64,000 nucleotides of DNA from Gracilibacillus ureilyticus (GCF_900111195.1 NZ_FOGL01000021.1:17814-81813); one strand, 5' to 3'; shown: positions 45,843 to 55,516, numbered from the stretch's first letter. Numbers and translations are program-made. Notes: generated by a model not told the origin, from the sequence alone.

Positions 45843-48074
45843 CTATATCTTTTCCAGCCGGCAGCTTGAATGTTTAAGCACTGGCTGATGGGATAATGGG
45901 TCCACTTCATCCATAGTCATGTCATTAGAGTTCTCTTCTCCTTCGAAATTGCCGTAATGGAACGGGACAAAGACTTCCCCTTTATTCATCGTGTCACCTA
46001 TTTTCGCCGGCACCTCGACAACGCCCCTTGGGGAGACAATTCTAACTTTTTCCCCTTCCTTAATGGAAAGTTTCTCCGCATCCTCTGTATTTATCTCAAC
46101 AAAAGCCTTTGGAGCCTTCTCTTCCATCTCCGGCATTCTTCCTGTCTTAGTCCGGGTATGCCAATGCCAGATCAATCGGCCGGTATTCAGCCAGAAAGGG
46201 AATTCTTCTCTCGGCTTTTCAGTTGGCCCGCCAAAACGGGTGACATTAAACAATGCCCGTCCATCCGGATTCGTTGCTTCATATTCTTCCCTCGACAATG
46301 GCCTGCCGGTATAAGGGTTCTTGCCATAGTTCTGACAGTAATCAACCGCTGTATGAAAATGATGATCTTCATACAAACGCGTTTTTCCTTCAGGATTATC
46401 AGCGGTACAAGGCCAGCGCAATCCATTTTCTTTTTCCAGCCGCTCATATGTCATCCCAGTCATATCACACGGGCGGCCAGCTGAAACCTTTTTCCATTCC
46501 TCGAATGCTTCTTCCGGTGTAGAGTAGCCAATCAGCGGGTTCCCGTCTTTATCCTTAAACTCCATTCTCCTTGCATAATCCACCAGTATTTCGAAATCTG
46601 TTTTGACACCATTCGGAGGCTCAACGGCTTTACGCAGCACATTTATCGTCCTGTCGGCATTTTCCATTGTCCCTTCCTTTTCTCCCCACATAGCAGGTGG
46701 GAGAACAACATCAGCAATCTCGGTTGTCGCTGTTAAAAATGGATCCTGAACAACAACGAAGGGTTTCTCCATTGCTTTTCGAACCCGCTCTTGATTTGGC
46801 AGGGATACCAGTGGGTTTGTATGAATATTCCAGAAAAATTCTATCTGCCCCTTTTCCATCATTTCAAGCTGCTTAATGATCCCTTTATTTGGACCGATTT
46901 CTAAATCTTCTTCTCTTACATTCCAATGCTCGGCAATTTCCTGAATATGCTTCGGATTGTTGGGATTGCGGTTCCCCGGATATGTCCCAACACCGCCAAC
47001 TGTCCTGTTTCCTGAGGAACTCGGCTGTCCTGCCATATGCAATGGACCACAGCCAGGTTTTCCAATCAGACCGCGCATTAAGTGAATATTATTAATGGCC
47101 AGACAAGTTGCGGTGGCATCGCTTGACTGATATGCCCCCTGCAATGTTGTAGATACAAGAGTATCCGTCTTACCAAGCTTTTCAGCAGCAAGTGCTATCT
47201 TTTCTTCCGGCAACCCGGTAATCTTGCTCGCTTTCCCTATCGTCCACTTATTAATCTCCTCTTTCAGGTCATTGAGCTTGAGTGTATGATTATTAATGAA
47301 GTCATGGTCAACCCAATCATTTTTGACCAGTTCATTCTGAATAGCATTAAGTAAAGCAAGATTTGTCCCAGGCTTTAAATCAAGGTGCAGGTCAGCCTCC
47401 CTGGCTGTCGGAGTCTTGCGTGGATCTACGACAATTAGATATGGTTTCCCTGTAGCCTTTTTGCGACTGAGAATTCTGTCCCATAAAACGGACCCTGTCT
47501 CAGCAATGTTATGGCCAAACAGCATAATCGTATCAGCTTCGTCCATGTCATCAAAAGAAGCCGGGACGCCATCAGAGCCGAATGATTCAATCAGGCACCA
47601 TTCTGTTGTTGCAGTACATAACCGAGTATTGGCATCAAGCAGATGCGTTTTCATACCAGCTCGTCCAATTTTTCCAATCGTATAATAGTCTTCCAGAAAA
47701 CCTTGTCCAGTCGAGTAGATGGCAACACCATCTCCGCCCTTTTCTTTCAAAACTTCCTTGGATTTACGGACAATCAGATCCATTGCCTCGTCCCAGCTAG
47801 CTGGTTCCAGATCTCCCTGCTCATTCCTGATCAGTGGTGTATATAGCCGATCCTTGCTGTTATTGGGAATCCATTGATATTTAGCTTTCGGATCAAGTCT
47901 CCCCTTATTAATTGGATGGTCATCAATTCCGCCAATCCCGATTATCTGATTATCTTTTACCGCTATTTCTGTTCCACAGCCAACAGAACACAGATTACAA
48001 GTGCTATGCACCCATCTATCAACAGCTTCATTATCGGCAACAGATTGTTCATGCAAAACATTTCTATGATCCAT
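45843..48074 (-). CDS. Molybdopterin oxidoreductase with atypical cluster site
   Basis: A 743-residue catalytic subunit of the DMSO reductase superfamily (formate dehydrogenase/assimilatory nitrate reductase branch). The N-terminal cluster motif is Cys26-x2-Cys29-x3-Cys33 (CNLCSVGCG), but the fourth ligand position, normally Cys in 'KGRLCPKG', is Asp61 (KGRLDPKAKYQW). The presumed Mo ligand is Cys153 in NTRLCTATTEW. VVDPRKTPTAREADLHLDL and the C-terminal molydop-binding domain (LNTGRLIWHWHTRTKTGR) are intact. No Tat signal, so cytosolic. A 141-residue protein precedes it by 18 bp. No nitrite reductase or formate gene is adjacent, so the substrate is open. Confidence 0.88.
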   Translation of the reverse strand: MDHRNVLHEQSVADNEAVDRWVHSTCNLCSVGCGTEIAVKDNQIIGIGGIDDHPINKGRLDPKAKYQWIPNNSKDRLYTPLIRNEQGDLEPASWDEAMDLIVRKSKEVLKEKGGDGVAIYSTGQGFLEDYYTIGKIGRAGMKTHLLDANTRLCTATTEWCLIESFGSDGVPASFDDMDEADTIMLFGHNIAETGSVLWDRILSRKKATGKPYLIVVDPRKTPTAREADLHLDLKPGTNLALLNAIQNELVKNDWVDHDFINNHTLKLNDLKEEINKWTIGKASKITGLPEEKIALAAEKLGKTDTLVSTTLQGAYQSSDATATCLAINNIHLMRGLIGKPGCGPLHMAGQPSSSGNRTVGGVGTYPGNRNPNNPKHIQEIAEHWNVREEDLEIGPNKGIIKQLEMMEKGQIEFFWNIHTNPLVSLPNQERVRKAMEKPFVVVQDPFLTATTEIADVVLPPAMWGEKEGTMENADRTINVLRKAVEPPNGVKTDFEILVDYARRMEFKDKDGNPLIGYSTPEEAFEEWKKVSAGRPCDMTGMTYERLEKENGLRWPCTADNPEGKTRLYEDHHFHTAVDYCQNYGKNPYTGRPLSREEYEATNPDGRALFNVTRFGGPTEKPREEFPFWLNTGRLIWHWHTRTKTGRMPEMEEKAPKAFVEINTEDAEKLSIKEGEKVRIVSPRGVVEVPAKIGDTMNKGEVFVPFHYGNFEGEENSNDMTMDEVDPLSHQPVLKHSSCRLEKI

Positions 48075-48092
48075 ATATACTCTCCTTTCTGC

Positions 48093-48518
48093 TTAATCTC
48101 GGTATAATGCTGGTACAATAAAACGGGTTTTTTCCCATCCACCGGCAAATTCATATAAGGGTGTTACCGCTTTCGTCAATTCAGTCTTCATTTCTTCAAA
48201 GTTATCTTCCAGCTGATTCAGCTCGTCTTTGTTCACATAATTATTTTGCTCTGCAACCCGTTTCCACTGCTCAAACAAAAGCTTTCCTGCCTCATCGCCT
48301 TTATAAACAATATTGAGGTTTTTGTGAATCTCTTCATTCATGACAGGATTTTCCATAAGTTCATCTAATATAATCTGAATGGATTCCTTTTTCTCCTGAA
48401 GGAGCAGTACATATCTCTCCTCCATCGTATTTTCCCATACAGGCATCCTGTCCAGCACCTGTTCCGCCAGCCCCTGGACAATCCGCAAATGATAGGCAAT
48501 TTCAGCCGCTGCGTGCAT
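48093..48518 (-). CDS. Hypothetical helical protein paired with the molybdoenzyme
   Basis: A 141-residue, nearly all-helical acidic protein (AEIAYHLRIVQGLAEQVLDR, EEKKESIQIILDELME-like pattern, DELNQLEDNFEEMKTELTKA). AGGAGGGGAGTTGGA precedes the ATG. The molybdopterin oxidoreductase gene follows by 18 bp, so it is probably a partner subunit or maturation chaperone. It has no cofactor-binding Cys pattern, and I do not recognise the family. Confidence 0.7.
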   Translation of the reverse strand: MHAAAEIAYHLRIVQGLAEQVLDRMPVWENTMEERYVLLLQEKKESIQIILDELMENPVMNEEIHKNLNIVYKGDEAGKLLFEQWKRVAEQNNYVNKDELNQLEDNFEEMKTELTKAVTPLYEFAGGWEKTRFIVPALYRD

Positions 48519-48636
48519 TCCAACTCCCCTCCTGTAAGATAATTTTTTGATACATTAAAAAATTCCCTTTTAGAGAGAAATAAAACGTGGAGCAGAACAG
48601 GCCATTGTTTTTAAACTGTTGTAAACCCGTTGAAAT

Positions 48637-48680
48637 ATTAAAGAGCCAGGGTCTACATTTATAGTTCCTGACTCTTTAAT
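48637..48680 (-). terminator. Probable terminator of the fructo-oligosaccharide operon
   Basis: ATTAAAGAGCCAGG pairs with CCTGACTCTTTAAT (one mismatch). The following minus-strand sequence is only moderately T-rich. Confidence 0.5.
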
Positions 48681-48703
48681 AAAAAACTCTATGCTATTAT
48701 CTC

Positions 48704-49666
48704 TCAATTTCCGGCAATGAAAGCTTCTACTTCCTCCATTGTTGGTAAAGCACTAATCGCCCCATTTTTCGTTGTGACCAATGCTGCTGCAGAATTCGCA
48801 AACGTCCCCATAGCAATTAATTCATCAGAGGTTAAATCTGTGAGTTTTTTATCCATTAATGAAAATTGGTATAAGAATGCGCCGATAAAAGCATCTCCTG
48901 CTCCTGTCGTATCAATGGCCTGAACAGCAAATCCTGGTACATTTATTTCTTTCTTCCCGATGAAAAACGTTACCCCCTCTTTTCCTTTTGTTAAAATTAA
49001 TAACTTAACAGGTTGAGACAATAGATAGTTAAGTCCTTCTTCGACCGTACCTTTTCCGGTTATGAAATTTAGTTCATCATCACTTACTTTCAAAACATCC
49101 GCATAAGGAATAAATTCCTGAATCGTATGGGAATATAACTGCTGATTCTCCCAAAGGCTTTGTCTTACATTCGGATCGAAAACTACTAATCCGTTTTCTT
49201 CCTTTATCTTTTTGATTGCTTCTATATGGGCGTATTTCACTTCACTTTCTATCAAACTAACAGAGCAGAAATGCAAGATATCATTTTCCGTAAAGGTAAT
49301 CTTCTTTATATACTCCCTTTCTAAAAGCATATCAGCACTTGGCTTACGGTAAAAAGCAAATTCCCGTTCACCACCCTGTTTTAATGCAACAAATGCCAGA
49401 GCCGTGTTGGCTTTATCCGTGTGTAACATGTGGGTAATATCGACTTTGTTTTCTGCTAACACTTTCTTTAGATAGTAGCCAAACATGTCTTCACCAACCT
49501 GGCCAATAAAGGCACTATCTCCGCCTAATTTGGCAATAGCTGCGGCCACGTTTGCAGGTGCGCCACCAGGTAGCTTCTTAAAACTTTCTACCTCACTCAT
49601 AGAAACGCCTGTTTCGTGAGGAATAAAGTCGATGAGAGCCTCTCCCATTGTATATACTTTTTTCAT
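48704..49666 (-). CDS. Fructokinase (PfkB family)
   Basis: A 320-residue ribokinase-fold sugar kinase: N-terminal GEALIDFIP, KLPGGAPANVAAAIAKLGG, and the C-terminal catalytic motif DTTGAGDAFIGAFLYQF with the base Asp. Genomic context with GH32 points to fructose as substrate, giving fructose-6-phosphate. Of three stacked starts (TTG, ATG, ATG) I take ATG 49666, 7 nt after GAGG. The GH32 stop codon overlaps this start region, so the two are coupled. Confidence 0.9.
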   Translation of the reverse strand: MKKVYTMGEALIDFIPHETGVSMSEVESFKKLPGGAPANVAAAIAKLGGDSAFIGQVGEDMFGYYLKKVLAENKVDITHMLHTDKANTALAFVALKQGGEREFAFYRKPSADMLLEREYIKKITFTENDILHFCSVSLIESEVKYAHIEAIKKIKEENGLVVFDPNVRQSLWENQQLYSHTIQEFIPYADVLKVSDDELNFITGKGTVEEGLNYLLSQPVKLLILTKGKEGVTFFIGKKEINVPGFAVQAIDTTGAGDAFIGAFLYQFSLMDKKLTDLTSDELIAMGTFANSAAALVTTKNGAISALPTMEEVEAFIAGN

Positions 49667-49668
49667 CA

Positions 49669-51150
49669 TCAAACCTCAATATCCCATTTTTCCAGACGGA
49701 CAATTTCTACTATGCCCTCAGCGGTAACCTTTATTTTATCCGCCTTTTTTGTTGGATAAATAGTAGATGTTAAGGTATATCTGCCCTGGTTTGCGAATAC
49801 CTCTATCGATGCCCGATCAAGGAAAATCTCGAGATTAATTTTATTATTTTCCGGCTCACAATAAACGGAGCGTTTATACACATGCTCTTCTTCCTTACCC
49901 ACAAGCTCAATTCCACTGTTTACACGATTTAGTTCGAGAATACTTGTTTCACAATCGTAGCTTAACAGCGTTTTCTCGATTTGATTGGAACGTAGCTCTA
50001 TATCAAATCTTTTCCCTTCTTTTACATCTACCTCTAATTCAATAGCACTAACTTCAGCCGATAACTCCTCAAACGCTTTTGTTTCATCGGATAATTTAAT
50101 AATCTTGTAATCTTGTTTATTGGTATAGTAATTTTTAATTTCTGCAACAGGTCTTTGATAGACATGATTGTTTTTAATAAAAAGTTCTCTTGGTAATGTC
50201 ATCGAGCCCGCCCAGCCATGTTGTTCCGTCTCTGTTGGGATATTTCTGCCCCACATTTGCATCCAGGAAATCATGATTCTTCTATTTTTGTCATCTTCAA
50301 TCGTTTGTGGAGCATAGAAATCGAGGCCATAATCCAACTCTTCCACCGTTTCTTTATGAAAAATTCCTTTTTCCCAATCCATTTCTCCTATAATAACAAC
50401 AACGGAATGCGTATTCAGGAAATTGTTTTCTTTTTTCGGTAATCCATCGACTGAGAGCAGTAATACATCCTTTCCATCTAATTCGAATATATCTGGGCAC
50501 TCCCACATTGGACCTTCCCCTTTTTCCCCTTTTAACATGACGGAAACAAACTGCCAATCCAGTAAATCCTTTGATTTATACAGTAAAATTTGTCCACCGT
50601 CCTGTTCTTGTCTGGAAGCAATTAAGGAATAATAGAAATCACCCTTCTTTACTACTTTCGGGTCTCTGAAGTCCTGAGGCTTTGCATTTTCAGGCAAGTC
50701 TGCTTCTGTTATAACAGGGTTTTGTTCCACTTTCTTAAAATTTATCCCATCTGAGGAAACAGCTATACACTGCACTTGTCTAATGTCTTCTTCTGTCTCA
50801 CCTTCAATATGACCTGTGTACATCAGATAGAGTTTTCCATCCTTTTCGATAGCTGTTCCAGAAAAACAACCATCTTTGTCATATGGTTGATCCGGGGCTA
50901 GTGCAACAGGAACGGTTTCCCAGTTTATTAAGTCCTTACTCTTTGAATGCCCCCAGTGCATTGGTCCCCATACCGCTTTATAGGGATAATATTGATAAAA
51001 CATATGATATTCACCTTTATAGTAGATAAATCCATTGGGATCATTGATCCATCCAACTGGCGCCATTAAATGATAGTCATTTCGGTAGTCAGCTATGATA
51101 CGCTCACTATTTTCCTCGATAAACGTATTTGCTTTTTTAAGTGTGTACAT
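49669..51150 (-). CDS. GH32 beta-fructosidase (sucrase/fructo-oligosaccharide hydrolase)
   Basis: A 493-residue cytosolic GH32 enzyme. The nucleophile Asp is in GWINDPNGF, the transition-state Asp in FRDPKV and the acid/base Glu in MWECPDIF. A five-blade propeller is followed by a beta-sandwich with NKINLEIFLDRASIEVFAN. It splits sucrose, sucrose-6-phosphate or short fructans. Because the operon encodes an ABC importer and not a PTS permease, unphosphorylated fructo-oligosaccharide is the likelier substrate. AGGGGG precedes the ATG. Confidence 0.92.
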   Translation of the reverse strand: MYTLKKANTFIEENSERIIADYRNDYHLMAPVGWINDPNGFIYYKGEYHMFYQYYPYKAVWGPMHWGHSKSKDLINWETVPVALAPDQPYDKDGCFSGTAIEKDGKLYLMYTGHIEGETEEDIRQVQCIAVSSDGINFKKVEQNPVITEADLPENAKPQDFRDPKVVKKGDFYYSLIASRQEQDGGQILLYKSKDLLDWQFVSVMLKGEKGEGPMWECPDIFELDGKDVLLLSVDGLPKKENNFLNTHSVVVIIGEMDWEKGIFHKETVEELDYGLDFYAPQTIEDDKNRRIMISWMQMWGRNIPTETEQHGWAGSMTLPRELFIKNNHVYQRPVAEIKNYYTNKQDYKIIKLSDETKAFEELSAEVSAIELEVDVKEGKRFDIELRSNQIEKTLLSYDCETSILELNRVNSGIELVGKEEEHVYKRSVYCEPENNKINLEIFLDRASIEVFANQGRYTLTSTIYPTKKADKIKVTAEGIVEIVRLEKWDIEV

Positions 51151-51174
51151 AATTATCCCCCTGTAAAATATTCT

Positions 51175-52017
51175 CTACTTAATTCCCGTTCCAGATCCGC
51201 CAAGTCCCTGAAGGATATACTTCTGAGCAAATATATATACGAGAATGAGTGGTATTGTTGAAATCGTAAGGATCGCCATTACCTGGTTGGTATACACAGG
51301 TTCGGTTGTATTAATATTTGTAATAGCTACTTGGAGCGGGAACTTATCTGTATCTGTTAATACCATTAGTGGCCATAAGTAGTCGTTCCAGCTTGCAATA
51401 AAGGATAGTGTTCCGACCGTAGCCACTGCCGGTTTGGACATCGGTAATACAACCTTCCAAAAGACAGTCCAATTGTTTGCCCCATCTAATTTAACCGATT
51501 CGATAATCTCATGTGGTACCGCCCTAAAGAAATTTCTAAACAGATAAATGAAAAACATGTTCCCCATCATCGGTAAAACAACTGCTAATCGTGTATTTAG
51601 AATCCCCAGCGTATGTGCTACTGTAAACTGAGTAATGATAATCGTTTCTACGGGTACAATTAACAAAACTAGCAATACACCAAATAGCAGTTTCTTTCCT
51701 CTGAACTCAAATTTTGCAAAAGCAAAGCCTGCCATTGCATTAACCATAATAGAACCGACAGTAATAACGAGCGCGTAGATGATACTGTTTATGACGTATT
51801 GAGGCACATTAAATCTAGAAAATAATTCTTTATATGTTAGAAACCATTGCGATACATCAAGTGATGGAAGTAATGATTGAATACCGCCCATATCAAGATA
51901 TATCTCTGCTTCAGGCTTCATGGAGGAAACTATCATCCATAACATTGGAAAAATAAATATACAAGCTAACAAGATCAGGAAAAAATATTCGATTGATTTC
52001 TTCAGCTTCTTATTCAT
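51175..52017 (-). CDS. ABC sugar permease, MalG-type
   Basis: A 280-residue inner-membrane permease with six helices. The EAA loop is HEIIESVKLDGANNWTVFWKVV (Glu-Ser-x-x-Leu-Asp-Gly form) followed by LPMSKPAVATVGT. It pairs with the MalF-type permease, whose stop codon overlaps its ATG by one base. No ABC ATPase is encoded in the operon, so a shared MsmX-type ATPase is expected. Confidence 0.92.
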   Translation of the reverse strand: MNKKLKKSIEYFFLILLACIFIFPMLWMIVSSMKPEAEIYLDMGGIQSLLPSLDVSQWFLTYKELFSRFNVPQYVINSIIYALVITVGSIMVNAMAGFAFAKFEFRGKKLLFGVLLVLLIVPVETIIITQFTVAHTLGILNTRLAVVLPMMGNMFFIYLFRNFFRAVPHEIIESVKLDGANNWTVFWKVVLPMSKPAVATVGTLSFIASWNDYLWPLMVLTDTDKFPLQVAITNINTTEPVYTNQVMAILTISTIPLILVYIFAQKYILQGLGGSGTGIK

Positions 52018-52892
52018 TACATCTCATCCTCCTTTGTTAACCTGCTTTGCACTAATGTAATAATCCCGATTATGACCCCGAAAATAACCGTCATCGCACT
52101 CGCATATCCAATCATTCGATCAGAGAAGCCTGATTGGTAAATATAATAAACCGGTGTAATTGTAGAATTCATTGGCCCACCTTGTGTCATAACCATTGGC
52201 TGGATAATTAATTTAAATGCTGAGATTAATGTTGTAATCATAATTAGCACAGAAGTCGGCTTTAACAAAGGCAACGTAATGTGGATGAAATTCTGCCATT
52301 TGTTCACCCCATCGATTTTTCCCGCCTCATAAACCGAAGCTGGAATATTTTGCAGACCTGCCAGAAAAATTAACATCTGATAGCCTGCACCCTGCCAGGC
52401 TGAAACAAAGACTATCGTTAGCATTGCCTGCTTTGGACTGCTTAAGAATGGCTGTGCTTCCAATCCGATATTTGTTAGTAAACTATTAATCAAACCTTCT
52501 GATGGATTTAAGAGATATAACCACAGTACGGATATAACAACTAATGACAAAACTACTGGAGAAAAGTAGGCAACTTTAAAGAAAATGTTCCCTTTTCTTG
52601 GTTTATTAATTAGTAATGCTAATCCTAATGCTGCCCCTACTTGAATAGGGATTACGAATACAACAAACAGAACAATATTCTTTAAACTTTGAATAAAAAT
52701 GGGATCTTTAAAAATCTCAATAAAATTTTGCAAACCAATAAATTGCCGCTGATCCGGTGTTAATAAATAATAATCGGTAAAAGCATAATAAATAGCCATT
52801 AAGGCAGGTATAACCAGGAAAGTCCCTAATAATAGCAGTGCAGGGGCCAAAAATAAATAGGCAGCTAAATTCTCCCTTTTTTTAGTATTCAT
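52017..52892 (-). CDS. ABC sugar permease, MalF-type
   Basis: A 291-residue permease with six membrane helices and an EAA loop SVYEAGKIDGVNKWQNFIHI followed by TLPLLKPTS. AAAGGAG lies 9 nt before the ATG. It carries the substrate with its MalG-type partner. A perfect stem-loop separates it from the binding-protein gene. Confidence 0.92.
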   Translation of the reverse strand: MNTKKRENLAAYLFLAPALLLLGTFLVIPALMAIYYAFTDYYLLTPDQRQFIGLQNFIEIFKDPIFIQSLKNIVLFVVFVIPIQVGAALGLALLINKPRKGNIFFKVAYFSPVVLSLVVISVLWLYLLNPSEGLINSLLTNIGLEAQPFLSSPKQAMLTIVFVSAWQGAGYQMLIFLAGLQNIPASVYEAGKIDGVNKWQNFIHITLPLLKPTSVLIMITTLISAFKLIIQPMVMTQGGPMNSTITPVYYIYQSGFSDRMIGYASAMTVIFGVIIGIITLVQSRLTKEDEM

Positions 52893-52914
52893 CAGTTAAA
52901 ACTCCTTTTAAAGA

Positions 52915-52942
52915 TTCCGACTTGGATATAACCAAGTCGGAA
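52915..52942 (-). other. Intercistronic stem-loop after the binding-protein gene
   Basis: TTCCGACTTGG pairs perfectly with CCAAGTCGGAA. Such stem-loops often raise binding-protein mRNA over the permease part. Confidence 0.75.
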
Positions 52943-52951
52943 TACCCTATC

Positions 52952-54235
52952 TTATTTCAACGCTTTTTCCATTTGACCGGTCTTTTCATCTAATAATTTT
53001 TGTACATCACTATTTTCCTCATAGTAAGCTACATCGCTGACTGTTTGTTGAAAAACCCTGCTTACTTGCGGATAGTTAGGTAAAACCGGTCTGGCATGTG
53101 CCGATTTCTGGTTTTGTTGAATTAAGACATTCATTTCAGGCGAAACTTTATCTTGCACCTCTTCAACCACAGAGTGGGCTGCTGGAAGAACACTGTTCGC
53201 TAAAGTGATTTCCGTTAAGGATTCTGTTGATGTCATGAAATCAATCAATGCCCCAGCTGCTTCCTGTTTTTCCGTTGATGCGGCCATTGCATACTGCCAG
53301 CTGCCTGATGGAGAAACTAATTCGTTTGTGTCCGGAGATGTCGGGTATGGCATCACACCATATTCCACATCTGGATAGTCCTCCAATTCAGCAATTGTCC
53401 ATGATCCACCGAATTTCATCGCGTACTCGCCAGTATGGAAGCCTTTTTCAACCGGGGTAATGGTCGTGTATCCTTCTTTAACCATTTCCTGAATAAAACT
53501 AAATGCTTTGACAGAGTTTTCATCATTAAAATAGCCTTCTGCTGTCGTACCGTCTTCTGAAACTATATTTCCGCCCTGTGACCATAAAAATGGGGAGAAT
53601 GCATACATTAGCCATTCACTTTTATCATCAAGCCCCATATCAATTGCAGCAGTATCGTAAGTATTCACTAATGTTTCACTAAGCTCCATAAACTGATTCC
53701 AATCCCAAGGCTCTTCAACCGTTGGTAATGTAGATAAATCAATGCCTGCTTCTTCAAGCATTTGTTTGTTATAAAAAACTCCCACACCTGATTCTGAATA
53801 TCCAACCGCATATAATTGATCCTCATAGGTACCTTGTTGAATAATACTTGGTAATAAGTCATCTTTATTTGTTATATAATCATCTATTGGTGCAATAATC
53901 CCGGCCTCTGCATATGCCGCAGTGTTAGGTCCATCTAATGTTAAAACATCTGGTAATGAATCTGTTGTTAAAGCAGCGTTAATTTTGTCTTCATATCCGC
54001 CTCCAGCTCCACTTCTCGGAATAAACTCAATCTTAGCGGAGTATGTTCCTTCATTCTCTTCATTAAATCGATCAATAATATTTTGCATTGCTTCCCCTTC
54101 AGGAGTTTCGTCTGAGGTGTGCACCCAAAGAGATACTTCATTATCGCCAGCGCCTGATGAACTATTTCCCCCACCACAAGCTGTAACAATAATTGCCATG
54201 AATAATAAACCAGTTAAAAACATAACTTTTTTCAA
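52952..54235 (-). CDS. ABC sugar-binding lipoprotein
   Basis: A 427-residue extracellular solute-binding protein (family 1). The lipoprotein signal is LKKVMFLTGLLFMAIIVTAC, with lipobox ITAC-type (VTAC|GGG), followed by a Gly/Ser linker. Two-lobe fold motifs include WGGYEDKINAALTTD-type and MKFGGSWTIAELEDYPDVEYG. The TTG at 54235 is chosen: GGAGG lies 9 nt upstream, and the start directly precedes the signal peptide. The track start at 54289 is inside the promoter. Binds sucrose or fructo-oligosaccharides by context. Confidence 0.88.
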   Translation of the reverse strand: MKKVMFLTGLLFMAIIVTACGGGNSSSGAGDNEVSLWVHTSDETPEGEAMQNIIDRFNEENEGTYSAKIEFIPRSGAGGGYEDKINAALTTDSLPDVLTLDGPNTAAYAEAGIIAPIDDYITNKDDLLPSIIQQGTYEDQLYAVGYSESGVGVFYNKQMLEEAGIDLSTLPTVEEPWDWNQFMELSETLVNTYDTAAIDMGLDDKSEWLMYAFSPFLWSQGGNIVSEDGTTAEGYFNDENSVKAFSFIQEMVKEGYTTITPVEKGFHTGEYAMKFGGSWTIAELEDYPDVEYGVMPYPTSPDTNELVSPSGSWQYAMAASTEKQEAAGALIDFMTSTESLTEITLANSVLPAAHSVVEEVQDKVSPEMNVLIQQNQKSAHARPVLPNYPQVSRVFQQTVSDVAYYEENSDVQKLLDEKTGQMEKALK

Positions 54236-54260
54236 TTCCAACAACCTCCTCGCATTATTA

Positions 54261-54316
54261 TGAAACCGTCTACACGAATTATATGTCAACCGGTTTCATA
54301 TGTCAACCGGTTGACA
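54261..54316 (-). promoter_or_regulatory. Consensus promoter with embedded LacI-type operators
   Basis: On the minus strand TTGACA (54301-54306), 17 bp and TATAAT (54278-54283) form a perfect sigma-A promoter. Operator TGTCAACCGGTTGACA (54301-54316, perfect palindrome) covers the -35 and TGTCAACCGGTTTCA (54284-54298) fills the spacer. TGAAACCGTCTACA (54261-54274) lies just downstream and also resembles cre with one mismatch. Confidence 0.88.
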
Positions 54317-54347
54317 TATATTTTTAAAAAAATAGACCACCTTACTG

Positions 54348-55316
54348 CTAGGTTGTCTCACTTTCTATCAATCTAACGGGTAAGATGGTTTCCATCTGAC
54401 TATCATCTCCTTCCTCATTTATCTCTTTTATTAAAATTTCAATCGTCTTTTCCGCAATTTCACGTATCGGCTGCTGGATCGTACTTAATTCAGGCAATAG
54501 TAATCTAGTGGTCTCTGTTCCGTCATAGCCAATTACTTTAAAATCAGCGGGTATATTTCTTCCCCTCAGTTTCGCTTCTCTTATAACTGCTGAAGCAATC
54601 AGATCATCACTCGCAAATATACCATCAACTAGCGGAATTTCATCAAATAATTGCTTAATGACTGCCTGATTATCTCCTTCCGTTTCATAGGTAACCGGAT
54701 TCAATTGATTATCCTTCATTACATCCTCATAAGCTTTTCTTCTTAAATTAGCAGGTGTCTCTAAATAACTCGGTCCATTGATATGAATGATGTTACGACA
54801 GCCTTTGTTAATTAATAGCTGAGTGGCTTGTCTTCCACCATCATAATTGTCACTTGATACAACAGGAATATTCTCCGACAAATAACGGTCAACCCCTACA
54901 ACAGGAAGATTAGGTATGTCGTATTCCTTTACTCCTCGATTATGAGCCCCTGCGATGATGCCATCGACTTGATTTCGTTGAAGCATCCTTAAATAACTTC
55001 TCTCTTTATCTTCCTGCCCTTGGCTATTACACAACAAAACCTTATATCCTAAAGATGCTGCAATATTTTCAATATGGAATATAAGCTGTCCGTAAAATGG
55101 ATTGGTTGTCGTAGGAAAGATAACACCAATTAAGAATGTTTTCTTAATAAACAACGATCTTGCCACATCATTTGGGAAATAATTAAGTTGTTTCATTGCC
55201 TCATGTACTTTTTTTCTAGTCTCTTCCCCGATATAACCTCGATTATTTAAAACTCTGGAAACAGTGGTTGGTGAAACACCAGCAACCTTAGCAACATCTG
55301 AAATTTTCGGCTTCAC
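54348..55316 (-). CDS. LacI-family repressor of the fructo-oligosaccharide operon
   Basis: A 322-residue repressor. The N-terminal HTH is KISDVAKVAGVSPTTVSRVLNNRGYI with hinge helix NDVARSL. A periplasmic-binding-like sensor follows (IIAGAHNRG, DGIFASDDLIASAVI, VIGYDGTETTRLLLPEL). It starts at GTG (55316) with GGAG 9 nt before. It lies directly upstream of the ABC/GH32 genes and presumably binds the palindromes at 54284-54316. Confidence 0.92.
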   Translation of the reverse strand: MKPKISDVAKVAGVSPTTVSRVLNNRGYIGEETRKKVHEAMKQLNYFPNDVARSLFIKKTFLIGVIFPTTTNPFYGQLIFHIENIAASLGYKVLLCNSQGQEDKERSYLRMLQRNQVDGIIAGAHNRGVKEYDIPNLPVVGVDRYLSENIPVVSSDNYDGGRQATQLLINKGCRNIIHINGPSYLETPANLRRKAYEDVMKDNQLNPVTYETEGDNQAVIKQLFDEIPLVDGIFASDDLIASAVIREAKLRGRNIPADFKVIGYDGTETTRLLLPELSTIQQPIREIAEKTIEILIKEINEEGDDSQMETILPVRLIESETT

Positions 55317-55516
55317 AATAAGTATCTCCTATCAGTATTATTATAAATTTAGCGGTTACATTCTGCTAATTCGGTGATAATCTTACCACATTTCTATTAA
55401 AAGTGGTAACTATACGAAGAGAAATCAAAGGTGTTTACGTCCGTTACCCCTCTCTCCACAATATTATTGACTTTCAGCGACCGCCATAATATTCATAAAG
55501 GGAAGTAGCCTGCCTC

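Noticed and set aside
45957..46484. A 175-codon frame opposite the molybdoenzyme gene
   Set aside because: Antisense shadow of a well-supported gene; no ribosome site or recognisable motif.
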